Assembly (NCBI GenBank): GCA_050187415.1
Contig: JBFWXN010000004.1
Span: forward strand, 62,001-126,000
Source: Ga0077555 sp050187415
Lineage (GTDB): Bacteria; Pseudomonadota; Alphaproteobacteria; Rhizobiales; Hyphomicrobiaceae
Direction: 5' to 3'
DNA length: 64,000 nt
Part shown: positions 8,336 to 16,645 of the stretch, in pieces
How the letters are laid out: each line of letters opens with the position of its first letter
How positions within the stretch are numbered: position 1 is the first letter of the stretch
Notes under the pieces: model-generated
Database searches by the model: none
The model's input: the letters and a program-made list of their open reading frames with translations, nothing else
Told to the model about the DNA's origin: nothing
Translations under genes and position numbers: made by a program

Positions 8336-9409
8336 ATGGCGATCGAGGCAAGCGGCATTGCTCGGGTCGAAACCGGCCATGCGTCGTCATTGGTCGAATG
8401 GACGCGACCGGGTATCGCGCCGTGGCTTTACGTTGCGGCGCTGTTGGCGGCGCTGCTGCCGGTTTTCACACATCTGACGGGGCTCGTCTCGAACTATAGC
8501 TACCTGCAGCTTTCGCTCGTGCTGGTGTTCTCGATCGCCGTCCTCGGTCTCAATCTGCTGACCGGCTTCAACGGTCAGATCTCTCTCGGCCACGGCGCCT
8601 TCTTCGCGCTCGGCGCCTACACCGCGGGCATCCTGATGGATCAGGGCATCGCGCCCTATTGGGCCACATTGCCGGCCGCAGCGATCGTCTGTTTCATTTT
8701 CGGTTATCTGTTCGGCTATCCCGCGCTCCGCCTCGAGGGCCACTATCTGGCACTCGCCACCTTTGCGCTCGCTATTTCCGTCCCGCAGATACTCAAGTAC
8801 CGGCACCTCGAGGAGCTGACGGGCGGGGTGCAGGGCCTCAACCTTGTCAAGCCCGATGCCCCCTTCGGGTTGCCGCTGACGCCGGACCAATGGATGTACC
8901 TGGTCGTTCTGGCCGTGGCGGTGCTGATGTTCTGGCTGGCCCGGAATATTGTCGACAGCCGGATCGGGCGGGCCATGATGGCGATCCGCGATCACGGCAT
9001 GGCGGCCGAGACAATGGGGATCAACAACGCCCGCATCAAAATGATGACATTCGGCGTCTCCGCGCTTTACACGGGCGTTGCCGGCGCGCTTCACGCCACC
9101 ATCTTCGAGTTCATCGCACCCGACAGTTTTCGGCTGGAGCTTTCCATTTCGCTTCTCGTCGGGGCCGTGGTCGGTGGTATCGCGTCACTTCCGGGAGCCC
9201 TTGTCGGCGGCGCTTTCGTGCAGCTTATCGAGAAGTATGCCGATGCCGCGACCAGAGCCATCTCGAATGCGGTTCACCTTCCGATCGAGCTCGAGCCGTG
9301 GACGATCTATGGCATCGCGCTCATTGCGCTGATGTATCTGATGCCGGCCGGCATCGCCGGTGGGATCGCATCGCTCTGGAGCAGGTTGACCGGCCGAAGA
9401 GCGCGTTAG
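8336..9409 (+). CDS. livM: Branched-chain amino-acid ABC transporter permease LivM
   Basis: A 357-residue second permease of the importer. After a hydrophilic N-terminus of about 30 residues come roughly nine membrane segments, with the LivM motifs NLLTGFNGQISLGHGAFF, GHYLALATFAL and, near the C-terminus, VVGGIASLPGALVGG. It ends about 75 bases before the binding-protein gene, and that gap carries a small hairpin. LivM heterodimerises with LivH and is the usual contact for LivG. Confidence 0.94.
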   Translation: MAIEASGIARVETGHASSLVEWTRPGIAPWLYVAALLAALLPVFTHLTGLVSNYSYLQLSLVLVFSIAVLGLNLLTGFNGQISLGHGAFFALGAYTAGILMDQGIAPYWATLPAAAIVCFIFGYLFGYPALRLEGHYLALATFALAISVPQILKYRHLEELTGGVQGLNLVKPDAPFGLPLTPDQWMYLVVLAVAVLMFWLARNIVDSRIGRAMMAIRDHGMAAETMGINNARIKMMTFGVSALYTGVAGALHATIFEFIAPDSFRLELSISLLVGAVVGGIASLPGALVGGAFVQLIEKYADAATRAISNAVHLPIELEPWTIYGIALIALMYLMPAGIAGGIASLWSRLTGRRAR

Positions 9410-9437
9410 CAGGGTGGCAGAAGGACCAGAGCCAATT

Positions 9438-9452
9438 CCGGATTCGATCCGG
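9438..9452 (+). other. Intercistronic hairpin before the binding-protein gene
   Basis: CCGGAT-tcg-ATCCGG forms a perfect 6-bp stem with a 3-base loop in the livM-livK gap, just before the strong ribosome site GAGGAGGAT (9469-9477). Such a hairpin can protect a downstream binding-protein message from decay. That role is inferred. Confidence 0.4.
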
Positions 9453-9484
9453 CAACAAGATCAACATGAGGAGGATACGTTCAC

Positions 9485-10711
9485 ATGACCAGGATGCTGA
9501 AGCAGATGTTCCGGTTCGCCGGCGTGGCAGCGCTAAGCGCTGTCATCGCGACGCCGGTCGCCGCCCAGAAAAAATATGATCCCGGCGCCAGCGATACCGA
9601 GATCAAGATCGGCAACACCAATCCCTACTCGGGCAACGCCTCCGCTTACGGCAACATCGGTCGGACCATCGAGGCCGTGTTCAAGATGGTCAACGACAAG
9701 GGCGGCATCAACGGGCGCAAGATCAACTTCATCACCTATGACGACGGCTACAGCCCGCCCAAAACCGTCGAAATGGTCCGCAAGCTGGTCGAGGAGGACC
9801 AAGTCCTGTTCGTCTTCAATACCCTCGGAACTCCCCCGAATTCGGCCATACACAAGTACATGAACGCGAAGAAGGTGCCGCAACTGTTCGTTGCGACCGG
9901 CGCGTCGAAGTGGGGGCAGCCGAAGAAGTTCCCTTGGACGATGGGCTGGCAGCCGGACTACGCGACGGAAGCCTCGATTTACGCCAAGCACATTCTCTCG
10001 ACCATCAAGGACCCCAAGATCGCGGTCCTCATGCAGAACGACGACTACGGGAAGGACTACTACAACGGCTTCCTCCGAGGGCTCGGGAAGGAGAACGAGA
10101 AGCTGATCGTCGCGCGGGCGACTTACGAGTCGACCGATCCGACCGTCGACAGCCAGATGATCCAGCTCAAGAACTCGGGCGCCAACGTCTTCTTCAACAT
10201 CACCATCCCGAAATTCGCGGCGCAGGCCATCAAGAAGGCCGCGGAGATCGGCTGGAAACCGGTCCATTACCTCAACAACGTGTCGTCGTCCTTCGGCTCC
10301 GTCTTCAAGCCTGCCGGCATCGAAAACTCGCAGGGCATCATTCTCGCGCTTTACCGCAAGGACGCGAACGACCCGCAGTGGAAGGATGCAGCCGACGTGA
10401 ACGCCTGGAAGGAGTTCATGGCCAAATACATGCCGTCGGCGAACCTCGCGGAGGACACGCACAACTACGGCTATGCGGTCGCTCATACACTCATCGAGGT
10501 GCTGAAGAAATGCGGTGACAATCTCACCCGGGCGAACATCATGAAACAGGCCGCGAGCCTCAAGGGTCTCGAAGTTCCGTTGCTGCTGCCCGGCATCAAA
10601 GTCAACACCAGCCCGACGGATTTCTACCCGCTCGAGGCCGTGCGGCTGGCACGCGTAAAGGGCGAGGGCTTCGAGCTTTTCGGCGACGTGATCGCAAGCG
10701 AGAGCAAGTAG
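9485..10711 (+). CDS. Amino-acid ABC transporter periplasmic binding protein (LivK-like)
   Basis: A 408-residue periplasmic receptor of the Leu/Ile/Val-binding type (peripla_BP_6). The signal peptide covers about residues 1-28, ending TPVAAQ. The mature protein starts with the family segment DTEIKIGNTNPYSGNAS, and a bilobed receptor follows with LMQNDDYGKDYYNG in the hinge region. GAGGAGGAT precedes the ATG by about eight bases. It is the last gene of the operon. The specificity is not evident; the divergent aspartate dehydrogenase and lyase genes suggest a dicarboxylic amino acid or related compound, as inference only. Confidence 0.93.
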   Translation: MTRMLKQMFRFAGVAALSAVIATPVAAQKKYDPGASDTEIKIGNTNPYSGNASAYGNIGRTIEAVFKMVNDKGGINGRKINFITYDDGYSPPKTVEMVRKLVEEDQVLFVFNTLGTPPNSAIHKYMNAKKVPQLFVATGASKWGQPKKFPWTMGWQPDYATEASIYAKHILSTIKDPKIAVLMQNDDYGKDYYNGFLRGLGKENEKLIVARATYESTDPTVDSQMIQLKNSGANVFFNITIPKFAAQAIKKAAEIGWKPVHYLNNVSSSFGSVFKPAGIENSQGIILALYRKDANDPQWKDAADVNAWKEFMAKYMPSANLAEDTHNYGYAVAHTLIEVLKKCGDNLTRANIMKQAASLKGLEVPLLLPGIKVNTSPTDFYPLEAVRLARVKGEGFELFGDVIASESK

Positions 10712-10727
10712 TGGCTCGTCCGAGCCA
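10712..10727. terminator. Inverted repeat after the amino-acid transporter operon
   Basis: TGGCTCG-tc-CGAGCCA starts one base after the stop of the binding-protein gene, and a GC-rich partial repeat follows to about 10770. There is no T-run, so it is a terminator candidate only by position, between convergent genes. Confidence 0.35.
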
Positions 10728-10802
10728 GTAGCTCTTGTAGCGGCGGCTGCCGACGCTCCGGCGGCCGCCCTTGCCTTGCCGCGAGACGGGCGACCAATCG
10801 GC

Positions 10803-12032
10803 TCAGGACTTCGCGCATCCAGTGCGGACCGGCAGGCTCGAAAGGCCGCGCGCGACAAGGCTGTCATGCCACACCGCTGGCGCGGCGCCGACCGCTAGAT
10901 CGGGAAAACGCTCGAACAGTCGCGGCAGCGCAATACGTGCCTCGAGGCGGGCGAGCTGGGCGCCGATGCAGAAGTGAGCCCCTTGACCGAACGTGAGATG
11001 CCGGTTCGGCTGGCGGCCGACGTCGATCCGGTCGGGATCGGCGAAGTGCTGCGGATCGCGGTTGGCGGCGTTGATCATGGCAAAGACGCGATCGCCAGCG
11101 CGAAGCTGCTTGCCCCCGATATCATGATCGATGCGCACGACGCGGCTCATCGAGTTCGATGGTCCGTCGAAGCGCAAGAACTCCTCGATCGCCGTGCCCG
11201 CATTGTCGGGTTCGCTACAGAAGCGGTCACGCGCTTGGGGGTCGCGCAGCAACATCAGCGTCGAATTCGAGAGCAGATTCGTCGTCGTCTCGTGCCCCGC
11301 GAACAGCAGCAACATGGCCGTTGCGACCAACTCGTCCTCCGATAGGCGATCATCGTGATCGCGCGCGGCGATGAGCAGGCTCAGGAGATCGTGTGCCGGT
11401 TCGCGCCGCCGCTGCTCGATGAGCTTGCGGAACAGTGCCGCCATCGCCACCGCGCCACGTCGCGCGCGCTCGTACTTGTCCCGGATCTCGCGCGCCGAGA
11501 AGAGAAACGACATGATGTCGTCGGACCAACCCTTGATCTCGTACAGGTGGCCCTCCGGCACATTCATGATGCGCATGATGACCCGTGCCGGAAGCTGCAT
11601 GGTCAGCGCAGCGACCAGATCCGTCTCCCCGGGACCGGCCGCGGCAAGGCTGTCGAGGAGCCGTTCGGTCGTCTCCTCGATGGCGGGACGCCAGCTATTG
11701 ATCGTGCCGGGAAGGAAAGCCTTGGCCACCAGCGCCCGAACCCGAGTGTGGCCCGGGGGATCGCGAAACACGATCCACAGCGACAGGTAGCGCATGGCCT
11801 CGGACAGGGTCGAACGGCTCGGCTCCGGCAGGCTGGCATAGAACGGGGTCAGCCGATCGGGCGACATTTCGTCGGCAGACGCGAGGGCACGGGCAACATC
11901 GTCGTAGCGCGTCAGCACCCACGACTTGAGTGCGGGGCTCCAGTGAACCGGGTCGCTTTCGCGCAAGCGCGCCAGTTGCGGATAAGGGTCTGCGCGCACC
12001 GCAGGATCGCTTGGCGTATAGGCGAGAGGCAT
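10803..12032 (-). CDS. Cytochrome P450
   Basis: A 409-residue soluble bacterial P450 if started at the ATG at 12032; an in-frame upstream extension would add 55 unlikely residues. The I-helix motif LLLFAGHETTTNLL contains the acid-alcohol pair region ETT. The K-helix ExxR is in EEFLRFDGP, and the heme loop FGQGAHFCIGAQLAR supplies the cysteine ligand. The length is typical of class I P450s, which need a ferredoxin and a reductase, and neither is nearby. It is convergent with the amino-acid importer and divergent from the sugar-type importer. Substrate unknown; oxidation of a fatty acid, terpenoid or aromatic compound is possible. Confidence 0.9.
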   Translation of the reverse strand: MPLAYTPSDPAVRADPYPQLARLRESDPVHWSPALKSWVLTRYDDVARALASADEMSPDRLTPFYASLPEPSRSTLSEAMRYLSLWIVFRDPPGHTRVRALVAKAFLPGTINSWRPAIEETTERLLDSLAAAGPGETDLVAALTMQLPARVIMRIMNVPEGHLYEIKGWSDDIMSFLFSAREIRDKYERARRGAVAMAALFRKLIEQRRREPAHDLLSLLIAARDHDDRLSEDELVATAMLLLFAGHETTTNLLSNSTLMLLRDPQARDRFCSEPDNAGTAIEEFLRFDGPSNSMSRVVRIDHDIGGKQLRAGDRVFAMINAANRDPQHFADPDRIDVGRQPNRHLTFGQGAHFCIGAQLARLEARIALPRLFERFPDLAVGAAPAVWHDSLVARGLSSLPVRTGCAKS

Positions 12033-12040
12033 GGGGCATC

Positions 12041-12052
12041 CGATCCGGATCG
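12041..12052. promoter_or_regulatory. 12-bp perfect palindrome next to the P450 start
   Basis: CGATCCGGATCG lies nine bases upstream of the P450 ATG, in the 188-base divergent region shared with the sugar-type binding-protein gene. It could be a regulator half of a larger site or chance in GATC-rich DNA. Confidence 0.2.
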
Positions 12053-12220
12053 ATAACCGTCCCGCACAGGATAAGGGCCAGCGCCACGGAGCCAAGAGGC
12101 CTGCACCGAGAATTGTTTCTTTCGACCCGGGAAAGATGGCTTGTTGGCCGATGCATTCGCGCGTAAGCTTCTCCACAAGCGATACAGAAATTCGCAAAGT
12201 TTGGTTTGGGAGGACTACCG

Positions 12221-13543
12221 ATGACCAAGATCACGCGTCGTCAATTTGGAACGACCGCGGTGGGCGCAGCTGCCGCGACGACTGGCGGCATCGCCGGCAT
12301 TCTCGCAACGGGCCGGGCTCCGGCCATTGCACAAACCACGACTGTTCATTGGCTCAGGTGGAACGATTTCGTCCCGACCTGCGACAAACTGATCCGCGAG
12401 AAGATCGCGCCCGCTGCCGAGAAGGCGCTCGGCATCAAGGTCAACTTCGAGACCGTCAACGGCAACGATCTGCAGCCGCGCATTACGTCGGGTATCCAGT
12501 CCGGTGCCGGCCCTGACATCATCATGCTGTTCAACAATCACCCGCATCTCTATTCCAATAGCCTGGCCGACGTTTCCGACGTGGCCGAGGAAGTGGGCAA
12601 GGCGCAAGGCGGCTATTATCCGCTCTGCGAGGGCAACTGCCAGGTCGACGGCAAGTGGGTCGCGATGCCGATGGCGATCATCGGAGCGCTCAATGCCTAT
12701 CGCAAGTCCTTGTTCGCCGAAGTCGGTGCGAGCAAGTATCCCGATACATGGGATGAGTATCGCGCGGTCGGAAAGAAACTGAAGGACAAAGGCACGCCAT
12801 TCGGTCAGGCGCTCGGTCAATCGTTCGGCGATCCCCCGACGTTTGCCTATCCGCTGATGTGGAGCTTCGGCGGAATGGAAGTTGATGATAAGGGAAAAGT
12901 CGTCATCAATTCCAAGGATACGGTCGAGGCCGTAAAGTTTATGACGGCCATGTGGAAGGACGCGTTCGACGAGGGCGGCCTCGCCTGGGATGATGCGTCC
13001 AACAATCGGGCGTTCCTGGCCAACACGATTTCGTGCACGTTGAACGGCGCTTCGATCTATCTGCTGGCTGCGCGCGAGAAGGGAAAATACAAGACCGATA
13101 GCGGCGCGGAACTGTCGAGCGACATTCTCCACGGCGAGTTGCCGGCCGGTCCAAAGGGCAAGTTCGCCTTTCATACCTTCCAGAGCCACGTGGTTCCGAA
13201 GTACTCGAAGAATCAGAAGGCGGCGAAGGACCTCTTGAAGTTCATTCACGCCAAGGAAAACTATGCCGGTTGGTTCGAGACCGGGAAGGGCTTCGATACG
13301 CCCCCGACCAAGGTTTGGGAGACGGATCCGATGTGGGACAAGGATCCAATAATGAAGCCCTACGCCGTCGCTGGTAAGCTCGGGGCGACACCGGGGCGCG
13401 CCGGGCCGCCGAATGCGAAATCGGCGGAGGTCCTCTCGAAGTATCTGATCGTCAACATGTTCGCGTCGGCGATCAAGGGGCAAGGCGCTGAGGACGCGGT
13501 CAAAGCCGCCGACGCCGAGTTGAAAAAGATCTACGGCGCCTGA
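12221..13543 (+). CDS. ABC sugar transporter substrate-binding protein, Tat-exported
   Basis: A 440-residue family 1 extracellular solute-binding protein. I start at the ATG at 12221, which has GGGAGGA seven bases upstream. The N-terminus carries a twin-arginine signal (TRRQFG, followed by a hydrophobic stretch and APAIAQ), so the protein is probably exported folded. The mature region has the family pattern, including GPDIIMLFNNHPH and ALNAYRKSLFAEVG. It is the first gene of a four-gene importer (receptor, two permeases, ATPase) for carbohydrates, polyols or glycerol-phosphate-type compounds. No sugar-metabolism gene is adjacent, so the ligand is open. A stable hairpin follows the stop. Confidence 0.92.
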   Translation: MTKITRRQFGTTAVGAAAATTGGIAGILATGRAPAIAQTTTVHWLRWNDFVPTCDKLIREKIAPAAEKALGIKVNFETVNGNDLQPRITSGIQSGAGPDIIMLFNNHPHLYSNSLADVSDVAEEVGKAQGGYYPLCEGNCQVDGKWVAMPMAIIGALNAYRKSLFAEVGASKYPDTWDEYRAVGKKLKDKGTPFGQALGQSFGDPPTFAYPLMWSFGGMEVDDKGKVVINSKDTVEAVKFMTAMWKDAFDEGGLAWDDASNNRAFLANTISCTLNGASIYLLAAREKGKYKTDSGAELSSDILHGELPAGPKGKFAFHTFQSHVVPKYSKNQKAAKDLLKFIHAKENYAGWFETGKGFDTPPTKVWETDPMWDKDPIMKPYAVAGKLGATPGRAGPPNAKSAEVLSKYLIVNMFASAIKGQGAEDAVKAADAELKKIYGA

Positions 13544-13554
13544 AGCAGGGTGGA

Positions 13555-13576
13555 TGGGGCTGCTATTGCAGCCCCA
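13555..13576 (+). terminator. Strong intercistronic hairpin after the binding-protein gene
   Basis: TGGGGCTGC-tatt-GCAGCCCCA is a perfect 9-bp stem with a 4-base loop, 12 bases after the binding-protein stop and about 150 bases before the first permease gene. There is no T-run. By position it looks like an attenuator or mRNA-stabilising structure that raises receptor over permease expression. Confidence 0.6.
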
Positions 13577-13726
13577 ACGCGTGCGCTCGAACCGTGCTCG
13601 AGACCATAAGGCGTCGCCAGCCATTCGGTGCCGCGTGCGTGGAGCGCCGGTATTGACACGATCCTTCCTGCAGCAATCACTTTCGTCGCGACGTCACGGA
13701 CCGGCACGGCGAGGAGCGAGTGGACC

Positions 13727-14671
13727 ATGGCAGTGACAGTGCCGGCCGATGCCGCCGGAGATGGCGTCAAGGTACCACGGCCGAAATGGCGACCACTCGA
13801 GGACGAGAGGTGGCTGGCGGTGGTGCTGCTTCTGCCGACCGTCGCGCTGCTCGGCTTGTTCATTGCCTATCCGTTCGCTCGCGGCATTCTCCTCTCGGTC
13901 ACCGACGCACGTGTCGGCATTCCGGGCGAGTACGTCGGCTTCGCCAACTTCGAGCGGTTGTTCAGCGATCCCATCTTCAAGATGGTCGTTTGGAATACCT
14001 GCTGGTATACCCTCATCACCACCATATTCAAGCTCGCGCTCGGCTTGTGGCTCGCGCTCTTGCTGAACCGAAATTTTAAGTTCAAGGCGTTCACGCGCGC
14101 CTTCATTCTGCTCCCTTTCATCATCCCGACGGTGTTGTCGACATTCGCCTGGAAGTGGATGTTCGATCCGACCTTCAGTGTCCTCAACTGGATTCTCTTC
14201 AAGCTCGGCGTCATCGGCCGCTACGGCGGTCTCAATTGGCTCGGCGACGGCGAACTCGCCATGTGGTCGATTATCATCGTCAACATCTGGCGCGGCGTGC
14301 CGTTCTTCGCCATCTCGCTGCTGGCCGGCCTGCAGACCATCAGTCCCGACCTCAACGAAGCGGCCGCCATCGACGGCGCCAAGCCGTGGCAGCGCTTCAT
14401 TCACATCACCTGGCCGTTGCTGCTGCCGGTGACCATGGTCGTGGTGCTGTTCTCGGTCATCCAGACGTTCGCGGATTTCCAGATCGTTTATGTGATGACT
14501 GGAGGCGGACCCGCCAACGCCACGCATCTTTTCGCCACCTACGCCTATCAGCTCGGTGTCGGAACCGGCCTTCTGAGCCAAGGTGCTGCCATATCGCTCG
14601 CGATGTTCCCAATTCTGTTCGCGATCGTGATCGTGCAGCTCCTCTATATCCGCCGCGTTGAAACGCGCTGA
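13727..14671 (+). CDS. ABC sugar transporter permease (MalF/UgpA-like)
   Basis: A 314-residue inner-membrane permease with six expected helices after a hydrophilic N-terminus of about 25 residues. The start at 13727 has GAGGAG at 13711. The EAA loop that docks on the ATPase is visible as EAAAIDGAKPWQRFIHITWP (residues about 214-233). Typical MalF-like segments near the C-terminus include TGGGPANATHLFATYAYQ. It forms a heterodimer with the next gene's product. Confidence 0.92.
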   Translation: MAVTVPADAAGDGVKVPRPKWRPLEDERWLAVVLLLPTVALLGLFIAYPFARGILLSVTDARVGIPGEYVGFANFERLFSDPIFKMVVWNTCWYTLITTIFKLALGLWLALLLNRNFKFKAFTRAFILLPFIIPTVLSTFAWKWMFDPTFSVLNWILFKLGVIGRYGGLNWLGDGELAMWSIIIVNIWRGVPFFAISLLAGLQTISPDLNEAAAIDGAKPWQRFIHITWPLLLPVTMVVVLFSVIQTFADFQIVYVMTGGGPANATHLFATYAYQLGVGTGLLSQGAAISLAMFPILFAIVIVQLLYIRRVETR

Positions 14672-14692
14672 AGCCGCCGGGAGAAACTGACG

Positions 14693-15544
14693 ATGATCGA
14701 AGGTGGCATCTGGCGGCGCTGGGTCTTCTTCCGGATCCCGTTGGCTCTATTCCTGATCTTCCTCCTCTTTCCATTCTATTGGATGGTTATCACCACGTTC
14801 AGGCCGGACAACGAGCTGTACATCGCCTGGCAGCGACCCACCTACACGCCGTTCTGGACTTGGCATCCGACGCTGGACCACATTCGCTTCCTCTTCCGGG
14901 AGACGGCCTTCGCCACTTGGCTGTGGAACACGATGTTCATCTCGATCTGCTCGACGATCATCTCGCTGTTCTGCGGCGTGTTGGCCGGTTATGCGCTATC
15001 GCGCCTGAGCTTCCCCTTCGCAGGCGGTCTCGGAACGGCGATTTTCATCACGTATCTCGTCCCTCAAACGCTACTATTTATTCCGTTGTCCGAGATCATC
15101 CGGAACTACAAGCTCGGCGATACGCCGTGGGCCCTGATCCTCACCTATCCGACATTCCTGATACCGTTCTGTACCTGGCTGATGATGGGCTACTTCAAAG
15201 CCATCCCGAAGGAGCTCGAGGAGTGCGCGCGGATCGATGGTGCCTCGCGATGGAAAGCGATGCTCTACATCGTGATCCCGGTCGCGATACCTGGCATTCT
15301 TTCTGCCGGCATCTTCGCATTCACGCTGTCGTGGAACGAGTTCATCTACGCGCTGGTGTTCCTGTCGTCGCCGCAGGAGAAAACAGTGCCGGTCGGCGTC
15401 GTCTCCGAGCTGATACGTGGCGACGTGTTCTTTTGGGGCGCACTCATGGCGGGCGCACTGCTCGGCAGCATTCCGGTTGCGATCGCCTATTCGTTTTTTG
15501 TCGAGCACTACGTGTCGGGACTGACCGGATCGGTCAAAGGATAA
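14693..15544 (+). CDS. ABC sugar transporter permease (MalG/UgpE-like)
   Basis: A 283-residue second permease. It has six membrane segments and the EAA loop EECARIDGASRWKAMLYIVI (about 179-198). The first helix is followed by FPFYWMVITTFRP, typical of the MalG side. GGGAGAAACTG precedes the ATG. It lies 21 bases after the first permease and ten bases before the ATPase gene. Confidence 0.92.
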   Translation: MIEGGIWRRWVFFRIPLALFLIFLLFPFYWMVITTFRPDNELYIAWQRPTYTPFWTWHPTLDHIRFLFRETAFATWLWNTMFISICSTIISLFCGVLAGYALSRLSFPFAGGLGTAIFITYLVPQTLLFIPLSEIIRNYKLGDTPWALILTYPTFLIPFCTWLMMGYFKAIPKELEECARIDGASRWKAMLYIVIPVAIPGILSAGIFAFTLSWNEFIYALVFLSSPQEKTVPVGVVSELIRGDVFFWGALMAGALLGSIPVAIAYSFFVEHYVSGLTGSVKG

Positions 15545-15553
15545 GGAAGGACG

Positions 15554-16645
15554 ATGGCAAACGTATCGATCCGCGACGTTCACAAGCGCTACGACGACTT
15601 CCACGCCGTAAAAGGGGTGAGCCTCGACATCAAGGATCAGGAGTTTCTGGTCCTCGTCGGCCCGTCCGGCTGCGGCAAGACGACGACGCTCAGGATGGTC
15701 GCCGGCCTGGAAACCATAACCGAAGGGCAGATTCTGATCGGCGACACGGTCGTCAACGAGTTGCCGCCCATGGACCGGGACATCGCCATGGTGTTCCAGA
15801 ACTACGCGCTTTACCCGCATATGAGCGTCTACGACAATATGGCGTTCGGGTTGAAGATGCGGAAGTTCGACAAGCCCGAGATCAAGCGGCGGGTCGAGCA
15901 CGCGGCGGATATTCTCGGCATCCGGGATCACCTGACGCGCAAGCCCCGCCAGCTTTCGGGCGGACAGCGCCAGCGCGTTGCCCTCGGTCGGGCTATCGTG
16001 CGCAATCCGCAAGTGTTCCTGTTCGACGAGCCGTTGTCCAACCTCGATGCCAAATTGCGCGTGCAAATGCGCGTCGAGATCAAGAAACTGCATCAGCGCC
16101 TCTCGACGACATCAATTTATGTGACCCACGATCAGGTTGAGGCGATGACGCTGGGCGACCGGGTCGTGGTGATGAAGGACGGCTTGATCCAGCAGGTCGG
16201 CGAACCGCTCGAGCTCTACAACCATCCGGCCAACAAATACGTCGCGGGCTTCATCGGGTCGCCGGCCATGAATTTTGCCGACGTGACGATCAATGCCGCG
16301 GGCGACGGTCTCGTTGCCGAGAACAACGTCATGCGGATTGCGGTTCCTGATGCGCTGCGGCAGAGGTTGGCACCGCACGCCGGCAAGCCGGCAACGCTGG
16401 GCATCCGTCCTGAGGATCTGCGGATGGCAAACGGGGCCGACCCGGGCGGCACGACGTTCGAGGCAATCGTGGAGGTGGCGGAGCAGCTTGGCTCCGAGGT
16501 GATCCTGGACGTCACCGTCGGCAAGAGCTCCATGGTGGCGAGCGTCGAGCCGACTGTGAAGGTGAAGCCACAGCAGAAGGTGCGGCTCGCCCTGAATCCG
16601 GTCGGGCTACGGTTTTTCGATGCCGCGACCGAGGCCGCCATCTGA
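15554..16645 (+). CDS. ABC sugar transporter ATPase (UgpC/MsmK family)
   Basis: A 363-residue ATPase of the MalK/UgpC class. Walker A is GPSGCGKTT (about 36-44), the Q-loop is in MVFQNYALYPH, the signature LSGGQRQRVALGRAIV is intact, Walker B is VFLFDEPLSNLD and the switch histidine lies in YVTHDQVEA. A C-terminal TOBE/regulatory region of about 120 residues contains LGIRPEDLRM. The last 39 bases overlap the convergent methyltransferase gene. ATPases of this class often serve several sugar importers. Confidence 0.94.
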   Translation: MANVSIRDVHKRYDDFHAVKGVSLDIKDQEFLVLVGPSGCGKTTTLRMVAGLETITEGQILIGDTVVNELPPMDRDIAMVFQNYALYPHMSVYDNMAFGLKMRKFDKPEIKRRVEHAADILGIRDHLTRKPRQLSGGQRQRVALGRAIVRNPQVFLFDEPLSNLDAKLRVQMRVEIKKLHQRLSTTSIYVTHDQVEAMTLGDRVVVMKDGLIQQVGEPLELYNHPANKYVAGFIGSPAMNFADVTINAAGDGLVAENNVMRIAVPDALRQRLAPHAGKPATLGIRPEDLRMANGADPGGTTFEAIVEVAEQLGSEVILDVTVGKSSMVASVEPTVKVKPQQKVRLALNPVGLRFFDAATEAAI

